From the NCBI GenBank assembly GCA_016705475.1, contig JADIYD010000009.1, positions 248,001 through 312,000 on the forward strand: a DNA stretch of 64,000 bases, in the 5' to 3' direction. Below, piece after piece: positions 33,651-42,145 of this stretch. The notes beneath the pieces were generated by a model. That model was not told the origin of the DNA. It did no database searches and worked only from the letters and a program-made list of their open reading frames with translations. Position numbers and translations under genes: made by a program. The DNA comes from Betaproteobacteria bacterium. GTDB lineage: Bacteria > Pseudomonadota > Gammaproteobacteria > Burkholderiales > Rhodocyclaceae. The stretch's first letter is position 1, and the number at the start of each line of letters is the position of its first letter.

Positions 33651-34897
33651 GCGGGTTTCTCCTGAAGTTGCAGGTGTGCGATGCGCTGCGCTGCCGGCGG
33701 GTGGGAATCGTGGAAGAGCGAGTGTAACGGGTCAGGGGTCAGGGTTGAAGCATTGTCCTGATAGAGCTTGACCAGGGCGCGGATAAGATCGCTGGCGGCG
33801 GCATGTTGCGCGGCGTAGGCATCGGCTTCGAATTCATGGCGACGGGACAGCTGACTCATGAGCGGGCCGAGCGGGAAGGTGAAGACCGGCATGACGAGGA
33901 AGAAGAGGATGAGCGCCAGCGTCGTACTTTGAGCCGGTACGCCCAGTCCGGCGTAGAACCACGGGGCGTCGATCAACTGGCCAAGCAGCCAGAGAAAGCC
34001 GAGCGAGCCGGCGAACATGACGACCATGCGCTTGACGACGTGTTTCTTGCGGAAATGGCCGAGTTCATGGGCGAGCACGGCTTCGACCTCAGGCGGTTCA
34101 AGGCGTGAAAGCAGCGTGTCGAAAAAGACGATGCGCTTGTTGTTGCCGAAGCCCGTGAAATAGGCGTTGCCATGACTGGAGCGCTTCGAGCCATCCATGA
34201 CGAAGAGGCCGGAGGAGCGGAAACCGCAGCGGGTGAGCAGAGCTTCGATGCGCGATTTCATCTCGCCGTCTTCGAGCGGCGAGAATTTGTTGAAGAGCGG
34301 CGCAATCCAGGTCGGATAAACGAACATGATGAGCAGGTTGAAACCGCTCCAGAAGAGCCAGACGTAAAGCCACCAGTACTGGCCCATGGCGCCCATGAGC
34401 CAGAGTACGGCGGCGATGACGGGGGCGCCAATGGCGACGCCGAGCAGGGTTTGCTTGAGCAGGTCGGTGATGAACAGGCCGAGGGTCATCCGGTTGAAGC
34501 CGTGCCGAGCTTCGATGACGAACTGGCTGTAGAGCGAGAGCGGCAGGTCGATCAGGCCGGAAATGATCATCACGCTGAAGATCATTGCCAGGCCGTAGGA
34601 GAGGCCGCCCAGGCGGAGTGACCAGAAATCGTGCAGGGCAGCGAGGCCACCACCCAGGGTGAAGGTCAGCAGCACAACAGCCTCGATCAGCGTACCGACA
34701 ATGGCCGTCTTGCTGCGGTCGACGGTGTAATCAGCCGCTTTTTGATGTGCCGGCAAGGCGATGCGTTCGGCAAAATCGGCCGGCACAGCGTTGCGATGGG
34801 CTGCGACGAAACGAATGTGGCGCAGTTTGAGCCAGAGGCGGACTGCCACGGTCAACCCGAAAAAAAGCAGAAAAATGAAGGTGAAGTCAGGTGTCAC
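33647..34897 (-). CDS. M48 family metallopeptidase (Ste24-type)
   Basis: A 416-residue integral membrane zinc protease of the Ste24/CAAX protease type. HELGH (H277, E278, H281) supplies two zinc ligands and E357 in EFEADAYA the third. Several hydrophobic helices flank the catalytic domain. Residues 7-18 in the first membrane helix are encoded by a copy of the short dispersed repeat (34844-34879), read on the reverse strand. The gene overlaps the cytochrome c gene (ATGA) and is divergent from orn. It probably degrades misfolded or processed membrane proteins (family inference). Confidence 0.92.
   Translation of the reverse strand: MTPDFTFIFLLFFGLTVAVRLWLKLRHIRFVAAHRNAVPADFAERIALPAHQKAADYTVDRSKTAIVGTLIEAVVLLTFTLGGGLAALHDFWSLRLGGLSYGLAMIFSVMIISGLIDLPLSLYSQFVIEARHGFNRMTLGLFITDLLKQTLLGVAIGAPVIAAVLWLMGAMGQYWWLYVWLFWSGFNLLIMFVYPTWIAPLFNKFSPLEDGEMKSRIEALLTRCGFRSSGLFVMDGSKRSSHGNAYFTGFGNNKRIVFFDTLLSRLEPPEVEAVLAHELGHFRKKHVVKRMVVMFAGSLGFLWLLGQLIDAPWFYAGLGVPAQSTTLALILFFLVMPVFTFPLGPLMSQLSRRHEFEADAYAAQHAAASDLIRALVKLYQDNASTLTPDPLHSLFHDSHPPAAQRIAHLQLQEKPA
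34844..34879 (+). repeat. Short dispersed repeat, copy 7 (inside the M48 peptidase gene)
   Basis: TGCCACGGTCAACCCGAAAA is followed by AAAGCAGAAAAATGAA. Core positions are 34849-34864, with one change (CCCG for CCGG). On the minus strand it is read as hydrophobic residues of the first membrane helix. Confidence 0.7.
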
Positions 34898-34953
34898 GGA
34901 TGGGGGACCAAAGCTGTGCGAAAATCGCGGTTTTCAAGGATTCGGGCAATTAT

Positions 34954-35499
34954 ATGGCAGGCACTGCAAACAACCTCGTCTGGCTGGACATGGAAATGAC
35001 CGGTCTGAACCCGGATGGCGACCGCATTATCGAAATGGCGATGGTCGTTACCAATTCCGAGCTCGAAATGGTCGCCGAATCCCCATCCTGGGTCGTGCAT
35101 CAGTCTGATGAAATTCTCGCCGGCATGGACGATTGGAACCAGAAAACCCACGGACGTTCCGGCCTGATCGACAAGGTCAAGGCCTCGGCAATGAACGAGG
35201 CTGAAGTTGAAGCGCAGGCGCTGGAGTTTCTGAAGAAATATTCACTGGCCAATCACTCGCCGATGTGCGGCAACTCCATCGGCCAGGATCGCCGTTTCAT
35301 GGCCCGTTACATGCCAACGCTGGAAGCCTTCTTTCATTACCGGAATCTTGATGTCAGCACGCTGAAAGAACTGTGCAAGCGCTGGCAGCCGGAGATCTAC
35401 AAAGGCTTCAAGAAAAAAAGCAAGCACACGGCGCTGGCCGATATCTACGAGTCCATCGACGAAATGAAGTACTACCGCGAGCACTTCCTGAAGGGGTGA
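34954..35499 (+). CDS. orn: Oligoribonuclease
   Basis: A 181-residue 3'-5' exoribonuclease of the DEDDh family that degrades very short RNAs, including pGpG from cyclic di-GMP turnover. Motifs seen are WLDMEMTGL (DxE), NSIGQDRRF (D), and the final HTALADI (HxxxxD). The start at 34954 gives the canonical MAGTANNLVWLDMEMTGL; an in-frame ATG at 34891 would add 21 non-conserved residues. It is divergent from the M48 gene with a 56-base gap. Confidence 0.95.
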   Translation: MAGTANNLVWLDMEMTGLNPDGDRIIEMAMVVTNSELEMVAESPSWVVHQSDEILAGMDDWNQKTHGRSGLIDKVKASAMNEAEVEAQALEFLKKYSLANHSPMCGNSIGQDRRFMARYMPTLEAFFHYRNLDVSTLKELCKRWQPEIYKGFKKKSKHTALADIYESIDEMKYYREHFLKG

Positions 35500-35543
35500 T
35501 CGCGCCGCAACCGTAGCCCCCCACGGGGGGCGGCAAGGCGCGG

Positions 35544-37178
35544 TCAGCGCCGGAAAAGCCGGAAAGTTTCCTTGCGGTCACCTGGGCGGTTGCCTTCCCA
35601 GACCTTGCTCCACTTGCCATTGGGGGCCGCCAGTTCGCGGCGGGTGTCGCCGACGACCAGCAGCCATTTGCAGGCCTGTCCGGCATCCGAGTCTTCGGCA
35701 ACCGGTTCGATTCCGACAAAATAAGCCAGCGACGCAAGCTGCGTCTGGTTGAGTCCGCGCTCAGCCAGGCAGCCGTGATCAGGCGGCAAGGTTTGCGCAA
35801 TGGCCTGGGCAACGGGGCGGTAGGACTTGTTGAAGTCAAACCACGGCATGATCAAGGTCGTGGCCAGCAGCCACAAGGTCGTGCAACCGAGTGTCCAGTG
35901 CGTCAGGCTGCGATACGGCGAGCGGGGTGCAGTGACGATCAGCCATATCCACCACGCTGTTGCCGCCAGGCCGACGATCAGGGCGAGCAGTTCGAACTGG
36001 CCGACAAAGCCGGGGCGCAGTACCACGGCACGCTTGGCCATTTGCCCCGGCCAGCCCAGCGCCATGGCTGACCAGGCCAGCCACACGATGCCGATGAACA
36101 CGCTGAAGGTCGACATCGCGAACCAGTCGAACGCATTGGCCGCTCCCCGGCGCAACGCCAGGGCGCCCGGCGTCGCCAGCAGGGCCAGTGGAGGCAGCAG
36201 CAGCAGGGCTGGAATCTGTCGGGGACGATAGGCCCAGGCCAGCAACAGCAAGGTAATCAGCAGAAAGACGAGTGGTAGCAATTGCGCCGGCGCCTTGATA
36301 TCCCTGCGCCTGAGGCGCAGCGTCCAGATTGCCAAAGGGAAGGCCGGGAATGCGAACCACGGCAGCATGGCAATGAAACGGCCGCCGCCATCGAGAGAAA
36401 ATGGTGTTTTGAGCGGTGCCAGTTCAGTGGCCAGCCAGCCGTGGAAGCGTGCTGGCTCGAGATTTAGCAGGAGCAGCGGCCAGGGCAGGATGAGGACGGC
36501 TGCAATGGCGAGACCGATGAGCAGGGTGTGCAGCGCCTTCGGGCGATCCGGCGACAGCCACCAGGCGACTGGCGCGATGGCCAGCAGCGGCAGGGTTGGC
36601 GCAAGTCCGGTGCCGAGAAAGCACCCGGCAACAGCCAATCCATAGAAAATTCCGGTCAGCCGAGGCTTGCGACCAATCGCGGCGAGCCCGCCCAGGCCGC
36701 CCGCATAGGCGGCGAGTGCGATCAGCATCGGCTGGGCGTCATGCGCATGGAAGAGCAGACCCGCGCAGCCGGCGAGTAGCAAGGGGCTGGCTGCCGCGCT
36801 GTCTTCGCCATACAACTCGCGGCTGGCGTAATAGAGTCCCATGAGCGCCAGCGCAACCCAGATGCCGCTGGCAACGCGCATCGCCTCGTGCAATGGAAGC
36901 AACCAGCCGAACAACATGCCGGTCAGGGCGGCGCTCCAGTAATAGAGCGGCGGTTCGTGAAAGGGGCGGCCAGCGATATCCGGGGACAGCCAGTCGCTGT
37001 AGTTCAGCATGTGCCAGGCGGCACCGATGTGGATGGCGTCCTCGCCCTTCCATGGGTCGCGACCGAAGAGACCGGCCATCACATAAAAGGCCAGTATGGC
37101 GGCAAGAACCCAGCCCGCTGGTGGCAGGCGTATGCCACGGCGCAGTGTTTCGCGGGTCAGAGAGAAAAGATCAGACAT
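35544..37178 (-). CDS. ArnT/PMT-like glycosyltransferase family 39-type membrane protein
   Basis: A 544-residue membrane protein with about eleven helices. The first extracytoplasmic loop carries DPWKGEDAIHIGAAWHML and RPFHEPPLYYW, the acidic and aromatic signature of lipid-linked-sugar transferases related to ArnT and protein mannosyltransferases. A soluble C-terminal domain follows. It probably moves a sugar from a polyprenyl-phosphate carrier onto a periplasmic acceptor such as lipid A or a protein. Donor and acceptor are unknown. It lies downstream of rpmE beyond a good terminator, so it likely has its own promoter. Confidence 0.8.
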   Translation of the reverse strand: MSDLFSLTRETLRRGIRLPPAGWVLAAILAFYVMAGLFGRDPWKGEDAIHIGAAWHMLNYSDWLSPDIAGRPFHEPPLYYWSAALTGMLFGWLLPLHEAMRVASGIWVALALMGLYYASRELYGEDSAAASPLLLAGCAGLLFHAHDAQPMLIALAAYAGGLGGLAAIGRKPRLTGIFYGLAVAGCFLGTGLAPTLPLLAIAPVAWWLSPDRPKALHTLLIGLAIAAVLILPWPLLLLNLEPARFHGWLATELAPLKTPFSLDGGGRFIAMLPWFAFPAFPLAIWTLRLRRRDIKAPAQLLPLVFLLITLLLLAWAYRPRQIPALLLLPPLALLATPGALALRRGAANAFDWFAMSTFSVFIGIVWLAWSAMALGWPGQMAKRAVVLRPGFVGQFELLALIVGLAATAWWIWLIVTAPRSPYRSLTHWTLGCTTLWLLATTLIMPWFDFNKSYRPVAQAIAQTLPPDHGCLAERGLNQTQLASLAYFVGIEPVAEDSDAGQACKWLLVVGDTRRELAAPNGKWSKVWEGNRPGDRKETFRLFRR

Positions 37179-37192
37179 CTCGGCCAGAAATG

Positions 37193-37219
37193 AAAAAGGC
37201 AGCCATCAGGCTGCCTTTT
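37193..37219 (-). terminator. Intrinsic terminator of rpmE
   Basis: Read on the minus strand: AAAAGGCAGCC-TGAT-GGCTGCCTTTTT, a GC-rich 10 bp stem followed by a T run. It lies 20 bases after the rpmE stop. Confidence 0.85.
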
Positions 37220-37238
37220 ATACCGTAATTCGGGCAGA

Positions 37239-37460
37239 TCAGGCAGCAGCCTTGCCGCGCATGGCGCCGAATTTCTGGTTGAAACGCTCGACACGGCCGG
37301 CGGTGTCGACGATCTTCTGCTTGCCGGTGTAGAACGGGTGGCAGAGCGAACAGACTTCGACGTGAAGGGCTTTCTTCATGGTCGACTTGGTCGTGAAGGT
37401 GCTGCCACAGGAGCAGGTCACCTGAATCTCGTTGTAATCCGGATGGATATTGGCTTTCAT
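37239..37460 (-). CDS. rpmE: 50S ribosomal protein L31
   Basis: A 73-residue ribosomal protein L31 of the zinc-binding (C+) type, with C16, C18, C37 and C40 all present. Conserved segments are MKANIHPDY, FTTKST and HPFYTGKQKIVDTAGRVERF. Ribosome binding site AAGGACTAAAG precedes the ATG. It sits downstream of rho, as in many Betaproteobacteria. Confidence 0.97.
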   Translation of the reverse strand: MKANIHPDYNEIQVTCSCGSTFTTKSTMKKALHVEVCSLCHPFYTGKQKIVDTAGRVERFNQKFGAMRGKAAA

Positions 37461-37529
37461 CTTTAGTCCTTAAGTCAAGCGACCGGCGGATGTGGCCGAT
37501 CTGGTAAGCCGATCATTATCGTTGAATAA

Positions 37530-38816
37530 TCACCGGCTTGCAATATTTTTATTAGCCGCGGCGCAGCGCATGGCGTCAAAGAACTCCTGATTGCCCTTGG
37601 TCGATTTGACCTTGTCGAGCAGGAACTCCATCGCTTCGAGGTCGTCCATCGGGTAGCACAGCTTGCGCAGGACCCACATTTTCTGGAGGACATCGGGCTT
37701 GAGCAGCAGTTCTTCACGGCGGGTGCCGGAACGATTGACGTTGACTGCCGGGTACATGCGCTTCTCGGCCATGCGGCGGTCGAGGTGGATTTCGGAGTTG
37801 CCGGTGCCCTTGAATTCTTCGTAGATCACTTCGTCCATGCGCGAGCCGGTGTCGATCAGCGCGGTGGCGAGGATGGTCAGCGAGCCGCCTTCCTCGATAT
37901 TGCGTGCGGCACCGAAGAAGCGCTTCGGCTTCTGCAGGGCGTTGGCGTCGACGCCGCCGGTCAGAACCTTGCCGGAGGCCGGCTGGACGGTGTTGTAGGC
38001 GCGGGCGAGGCGGGTGATCGAGTCGAGAAGGATGACCACATCCTTCTTGTGCTCAACCAGGCGCTTGGCCTTCTCGATGACCATTTCGGCTACTGCGACG
38101 TGGCGGGTGGCTGGTTCGTCGAAGGTCGAGGCAACAACTTCACCCTTCACGGTGCGGGTCATTTCGGTGACTTCTTCCGGACGCTCGTCAATGAGCAGGA
38201 CGATCAGCACAACTTCCGGGTGATTGGCGGTGATGGCGTGGGCAATGTTCTGCAGCATCACCGTCTTGCCGGTCTTCGGCGGGGCAACGAGCAGGCCGCG
38301 CTGACCGCAACCGACGGGGGCGATCATGTCGATGACGCGGCTGGTGATGTTTTCTTCGGACTTGATGTCGCGTTCGAGTTTGAGGTGACGCGTCGGATGC
38401 AGCGGCGTCAGGTTTTCGAACATGATCTTGTTCTTGTTGGCTTCCGGCGGGAAGCCGTTGATCGACTCCAGCTTGGTCAATGCAACGTAGCGTTCGCCTT
38501 CCTTCGGTGTGCGGATCTCGCCTTCGACCGTATCGCCGGTACGCAGATTGAAGCGGCGTACTTGCGACGGAGACACGTAAATGTCGTCCGGGTTGGCGAG
38601 GTAGGAAGTGTCGGAGGAGCGGAGGAAGCCGAAGCCGTCCGACAGAACCTCAAGTGTGCCATCGCCGTAGATGGTATCGCCGTTCTTGGCCTTGGCTTTC
38701 AGGATGGCGTAGATCAACTCCATCTTGCGCATCCGGTTGGCGTTTTCGATGGCCAGTTCGGTGGCCATGTCCAGCAATTTGCTGACGTGTAGTGTTTTGA
38801 GTTCGGAAAGTTGCAT
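37530..38816 (-). CDS. rho: Transcription termination factor Rho
   Basis: A 428-residue RNA-dependent helicase. The N-terminal helix bundle (MQLSELKTLHVSKLLDMA) and RNA-binding cold-shock-like domain (GFGFLRSSDTSYLANPDDIYVS) precede the ATPase core with the Walker A motif APPKTGKTVM, the Walker B VILLDSITRLARAYN and the Q/R-loop regions. ATG 38816 gives the standard MQLSEL start; an ATG at 38840 adds 8 atypical residues. It follows trxA (164 bases), the usual trxA-rho-rpmE order. Confidence 0.97.
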   Translation of the reverse strand: MQLSELKTLHVSKLLDMATELAIENANRMRKMELIYAILKAKAKNGDTIYGDGTLEVLSDGFGFLRSSDTSYLANPDDIYVSPSQVRRFNLRTGDTVEGEIRTPKEGERYVALTKLESINGFPPEANKNKIMFENLTPLHPTRHLKLERDIKSEENITSRVIDMIAPVGCGQRGLLVAPPKTGKTVMLQNIAHAITANHPEVVLIVLLIDERPEEVTEMTRTVKGEVVASTFDEPATRHVAVAEMVIEKAKRLVEHKKDVVILLDSITRLARAYNTVQPASGKVLTGGVDANALQKPKRFFGAARNIEEGGSLTILATALIDTGSRMDEVIYEEFKGTGNSEIHLDRRMAEKRMYPAVNVNRSGTRREELLLKPDVLQKMWVLRKLCYPMDDLEAMEFLLDKVKSTKGNQEFFDAMRCAAANKNIASR

Positions 38817-38936
38817 GTAGGAGTGTGTGGCGCCAATCAACTATGGGCCGGGCGGCTGCCCGAGACCGGGGGGCGCGATAGCTTGAGAGCTTTTGGGTGG
38901 GGAGTGATGTCCGGGCGCTTGGCCGGGGGGCATCTG

Positions 38937-38963
38937 CCTGAAAGTGCAGGACGCACCTTCAGG
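38937..38963 (-). other. Hairpin between trxA and rho
   Basis: On the minus strand, CCTGAAGGTGC-GTCCT-GCACTTTCAGG is a near-perfect 10 bp stem 17 bases after trxA. There is no T run. It might be part of the rho leader or a weak terminator. Confidence 0.35.
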
Positions 38964-38980
38964 CCGGGAGACTACGGAGA

Positions 38981-39307
38981 TTACAGGTTGCTGTCAATAA
39001 AGGCAGCGAGTTGGGACTTGGACAGTGCGCCAACCTTGGTTGCTTCGATGTTGCCGTTCTTGAAGATCATCAGCGTCGGAATGCCGCGGATGCCGTATTT
39101 GGCCGGGGTTGCCTGGTTGTCATCGATGTTGACCTTGGCAACTTTGAGTTTGCCGGCATATTCGGTAGCGACTTCGTCGAGGATCGGAGCGATCATCTTG
39201 CAGGGGCCGCACCATTCTGCCCAGTAGTCGACGAGAACGGGCTGCTGCGACTGCAGCACTTCCGCTTCAAAAGTGTCGTCGGTTACGTAATGGATGTGCT
39301 CGCTCAT
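38981..39307 (-). CDS. trxA: Thioredoxin
   Basis: A 108-residue thioredoxin with the active site WCGPC (C33, C36), the buried D27 (VLVDYWAEW) and the cis-Pro loop GIRGIPTLMIF. Length and motifs are standard for TrxA, the general protein disulfide reductase. It lies upstream of rho in the same orientation. Confidence 0.97.
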   Translation of the reverse strand: MSEHIHYVTDDTFEAEVLQSQQPVLVDYWAEWCGPCKMIAPILDEVATEYAGKLKVAKVNIDDNQATPAKYGIRGIPTLMIFKNGNIEATKVGALSKSQLAAFIDSNL

Positions 39308-39414
39308 GGTTGCCTCATGGGATGGGTGAAACGAATGGGTAAGGTTGCGCCGGAGTGGCGACGTGAATGTTGCATGATGCTAGCGAAAAAAGAAGCGCTA
39401 GGGAAGTATTGGTG

Positions 39415-40011
39415 TCAGGGTTTAAGTAGATTGGCTAGCTCGACTGCGGTTTTCACCTTCATTTTGTCGAAAAGGTTGGCGCGATGCACCTCGACGGTGC
39501 GCATGCTGATGTTGAGTTCATCGGCGATAACCTTGTTGAATTTACCGAGCAGGACGAGTTCCATGATCTGTCGCTCGCGCGTGGTCAATGTCGAAATTCG
39601 TGCTTTTACCGAGTCGACCGTGGCATTGGCCGCCCGCTGGCTTGCGTCGAGTGCCATTGCTTCTTCGATGCGGGTGGCCAGTTCGTTGTCGTTGAGCGGC
39701 TTTTCGAAAAAATCGAAGGCGCCTTTCTTCAGCGTGCTCACGGCGAGTGGAACGTCGCCGTGGCCGGTCAGGAAAATGACTGGCAACGTCGATTTTCGTT
39801 CGAGCAACTGATCAAAGCAGTCGAGGCCGCTAATGCCGGTCATCCGCATGTCGAGAACGACGCAGCCGCTGGTGGCGGGTGTCCAAGCTGCCAGAAAGCT
39901 TTCGGCGGAATCGTATGCTGCGTAGGGAATGCCGCGCGACGTCAGCAACCACGCCAGTGCATCACGGATGGCATCGTCGTCATCGACCAGGTGGGCTTGC
40001 GGGGTGCTCAT
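39415..40011 (-). CDS. dctR: FixJ/DctR-family response regulator of C4-dicarboxylate transport
   Basis: A 198-residue response regulator. The receiver domain has D54 as the phosphoacceptor (VVLDMRMTG; the usual Pro after Met is Thr) and K104 (FFEKPL). The C-terminal LuxR-type helix-turn-helix (about residues 138-195) has LTTRERQIMELVLLGKFNK and TVEVHRANL. It overlaps the sensor kinase gene (ATGA). Next to DctA and DctPQM genes it is assigned as DctR. Its likely target is the shared palindrome upstream of dctA/dctS and of dctP. Confidence 0.88.
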   Translation of the reverse strand: MSTPQAHLVDDDDAIRDALAWLLTSRGIPYAAYDSAESFLAAWTPATSGCVVLDMRMTGISGLDCFDQLLERKSTLPVIFLTGHGDVPLAVSTLKKGAFDFFEKPLNDNELATRIEEAMALDASQRAANATVDSVKARISTLTTRERQIMELVLLGKFNKVIADELNISMRTVEVHRANLFDKMKVKTAVELANLLKP

Positions 40012-41993
40012 TCAGCTTCCATTGGCAGTGTGAATATGAATATCGTACCGCTTCCCGTTGGTGACAGAGGGTTATCTTCGACCCAAAGCCGGCCCCGGTG
40101 AAACTCGATGATGGAGCGGCAGATCGACAGGCCGATACCCATGCCTTCCGGCTTGGTAGTGAAAAAAGCGGTGAACAGCTTGTCGCGGATCTCCGGCGCG
40201 ATGCCGCTGCCGCAATCGCTCACGCTGACATGCAGTTCGCTGCCGATGATGTCGGTGGCAATGTTCAGGACGCGGGTGGCTTGCTCGTTGCCGCTCATCG
40301 CCTCCATGCCATTCCGGATCAGGTTGAGCAGGACTTGCTCGAGCATCAGTCGGTCGGCCGGGATGGCGGGAAGTGGCGGAATGGCGCATTCGATCCGGAC
40401 GTGCCGCTTGCGCGCCTCTGCTTCAACGAAACCCAGGCAATCCTCGACGACCTCGCCGAACAAGCAGGGTGCGCGCTTGGGTTCACTCTTGCGGACGAAG
40501 TCATGGACGCGACGGATGATTTTGCCGGCGCGCTGGGCTTGCACCCCTATTTTTTCCAGAGCAGGCAGAATCTCCTGTGGCGTTGCCTTGCCATTGCTCA
40601 ACAAATTCTGGCAGCCGGTGTTGTAGCTGGCGATGGCGGCGAGTGGCTGATTCAGCTCGTGGGCAAGCGTCGATGCCATTTCGCCCATGGTGACCAGGCG
40701 CGACGTGAATTGCAGTTGTTCCTGTTGCTGGCGGGCCAGTTCTTCGGCGCGTTTGCGCTCGGTGATGTCGAGTACGGAGGCCATCCAGCCGGTGTGTTTT
40801 CCGCTGCCATCGATCAACTTGGCCTCGTAGACTAGCGCCTGGAAACGCTCGCCGTTTTTGCGCATGAAGGTGATTTCGAAGCCATCCGGTGGCGCGTCTC
40901 CCGCCAGGACGGTCTGGTGCATGGCGTAAGTTTCCTCAAGTTGTTCGGGTGCCCAATAGGGCATGGGCGGCGCCTGGTTGACGAGCTCGGCAGCACTGAA
41001 TCCGGTCATTCGGCAGAACGCCGGGTTGACGTAGATCACTCGCCCGAGCAGGTCACGAGCGCGCATGCCAACGGTCAGCGAATCTTCCATGGCGGCCCGG
41101 AAAGCGTGTTCTTCCCGTAGCGCATCCTCTGCGTGCGAGCGTTTTTTCATCAGGTCGCGAACCAGCCAAAGGCTCCAGAAGACACCGGCAGCAAGCAGGA
41201 CGATCGCGGCGACGAGGAGTCGCTGCATCGTGTTGTCAGGGGCGTCGTAGTTCGTTATACGCAACATCAGGCCGGAGCCGGGCGGGTCGAAGGGAATCTC
41301 GTAGCTCTGGCTGTGATTGCCCGAGATATGGGTTTTCGTGGCGAACTTGATGTTGTTGTCGTCAACGATTTCGACTTTGTATTTTTCGGTGAACCACCAC
41401 GGGACCTGATTGGCGAGCAGGGTATCCAGCGGATAGAGCAATGCCAGCATGCCGGTTATACGACGCTCATGAAATATCGGGACGAGCATTTGGACAAAGG
41501 CGCGATTGCCTTCGAGAAAAAATGGTTCGCTGTATTGCCGAGTGCCGAGGCGGATTGCCAGATCAAAGGCCTTGGCGGTTACCGGTGGGCCGAAGGCATC
41601 GACTTCCTGATCGGGGATGTTCGAGGTTGGCACGGCGTCGATGGGCCGTCGCTTGGTGTCAAACCAGAGAATTTGCGCGATTTCCGGCGAGTTTTTCATC
41701 ATGTGCTCGGCGCGCAGCCTGAACAGCTTCTGTTGGCTGGTCGAATTGCTCATGTCTTGCGCTAGTTGCTGCAACTGCTCCTCGTTGCCGTCAAAATGAA
41801 AGCGCAGATTCTGCTCCAGCCAGAGCACATCCTTGATCAGTGCGGAACGTTCAACGTCAGCTTCGTTGCGGTGCAGCAGCCAGAGCAGGGTGAGTACCGC
41901 AACAAGCAACAACACGATGCCCAGCTTGGGCAGTGCTAGCAGCAAGCGCAGTCGGCGTGAGTTGCTGGACGGGATGCGAAGGGGCTGATTCAT
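40008..41993 (-). CDS. dctS: Sensor histidine kinase DctS-type
   Basis: A 661-residue membrane kinase. An N-terminal membrane helix (about residues 18-40), a periplasmic sensor region of roughly 240 residues and a second helix (about 285-305) are followed by a PAS domain (VIYVNPAFCRMTGF), HisKA with TLAHELNQPLAAIASYN, and an HATPase with DCGSGIAPE and GMGIGLSI. This matches DctS of the Rhodobacter-type DctSR system, which senses C4-dicarboxylates. ATG 41993 is chosen; an open frame extends 49 codons further up into the intergenic operator region. Confidence 0.9.
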   Translation of the reverse strand: MNQPLRIPSSNSRRLRLLLALPKLGIVLLLVAVLTLLWLLHRNEADVERSALIKDVLWLEQNLRFHFDGNEEQLQQLAQDMSNSTSQQKLFRLRAEHMMKNSPEIAQILWFDTKRRPIDAVPTSNIPDQEVDAFGPPVTAKAFDLAIRLGTRQYSEPFFLEGNRAFVQMLVPIFHERRITGMLALLYPLDTLLANQVPWWFTEKYKVEIVDDNNIKFATKTHISGNHSQSYEIPFDPPGSGLMLRITNYDAPDNTMQRLLVAAIVLLAAGVFWSLWLVRDLMKKRSHAEDALREEHAFRAAMEDSLTVGMRARDLLGRVIYVNPAFCRMTGFSAAELVNQAPPMPYWAPEQLEETYAMHQTVLAGDAPPDGFEITFMRKNGERFQALVYEAKLIDGSGKHTGWMASVLDITERKRAEELARQQQEQLQFTSRLVTMGEMASTLAHELNQPLAAIASYNTGCQNLLSNGKATPQEILPALEKIGVQAQRAGKIIRRVHDFVRKSEPKRAPCLFGEVVEDCLGFVEAEARKRHVRIECAIPPLPAIPADRLMLEQVLLNLIRNGMEAMSGNEQATRVLNIATDIIGSELHVSVSDCGSGIAPEIRDKLFTAFFTTKPEGMGIGLSICRSIIEFHRGRLWVEDNPLSPTGSGTIFIFTLPMEAE

Positions 41994-42030
41994 GGCTGAA
42001 ATGGTATACCACGCTTTTTCGTGACGCTCG

Positions 42031-42045
42031 ATTGTGGCTTTCCAC
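42031..42045 (-). promoter_or_regulatory. Candidate DctR operator between dctS and dctA
   Basis: On the minus strand this reads GTGGAAAGCCACAAT, matching 14 of 15 bases with GTGGAAAACCACAAT upstream of dctP. A further half-site, CCACAAT, lies at 42057-42063. Location in the divergent dctS-dctA region fits a regulator site. Confidence 0.55.
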
Positions 42046-42145
42046 CATTCGGATATCCACAATGGCCGGGCGATGCCTGGATAGAGATACTGCCGCCCGT
42101 TTTCCGGAACTTTCCGGAGCAAGCCATTTGAGGAGCACAAATTCC

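Noticed and set aside
39380..39401. Possible terminator after dctR (CTAGCG ... CGCTAG)
   Set aside because: The stem is only 6 bp, the loop is 10 bases and the T run is in the loop rather than after the stem.
42064..42078. Possible sigma-54 promoter before dctA (TGGCCGGGCGATGCC)
   Set aside because: The GG and GC elements are one base closer than required and the -12 side lacks the TTGC form. DctR here is a FixJ-type regulator, not an NtrC-type activator.
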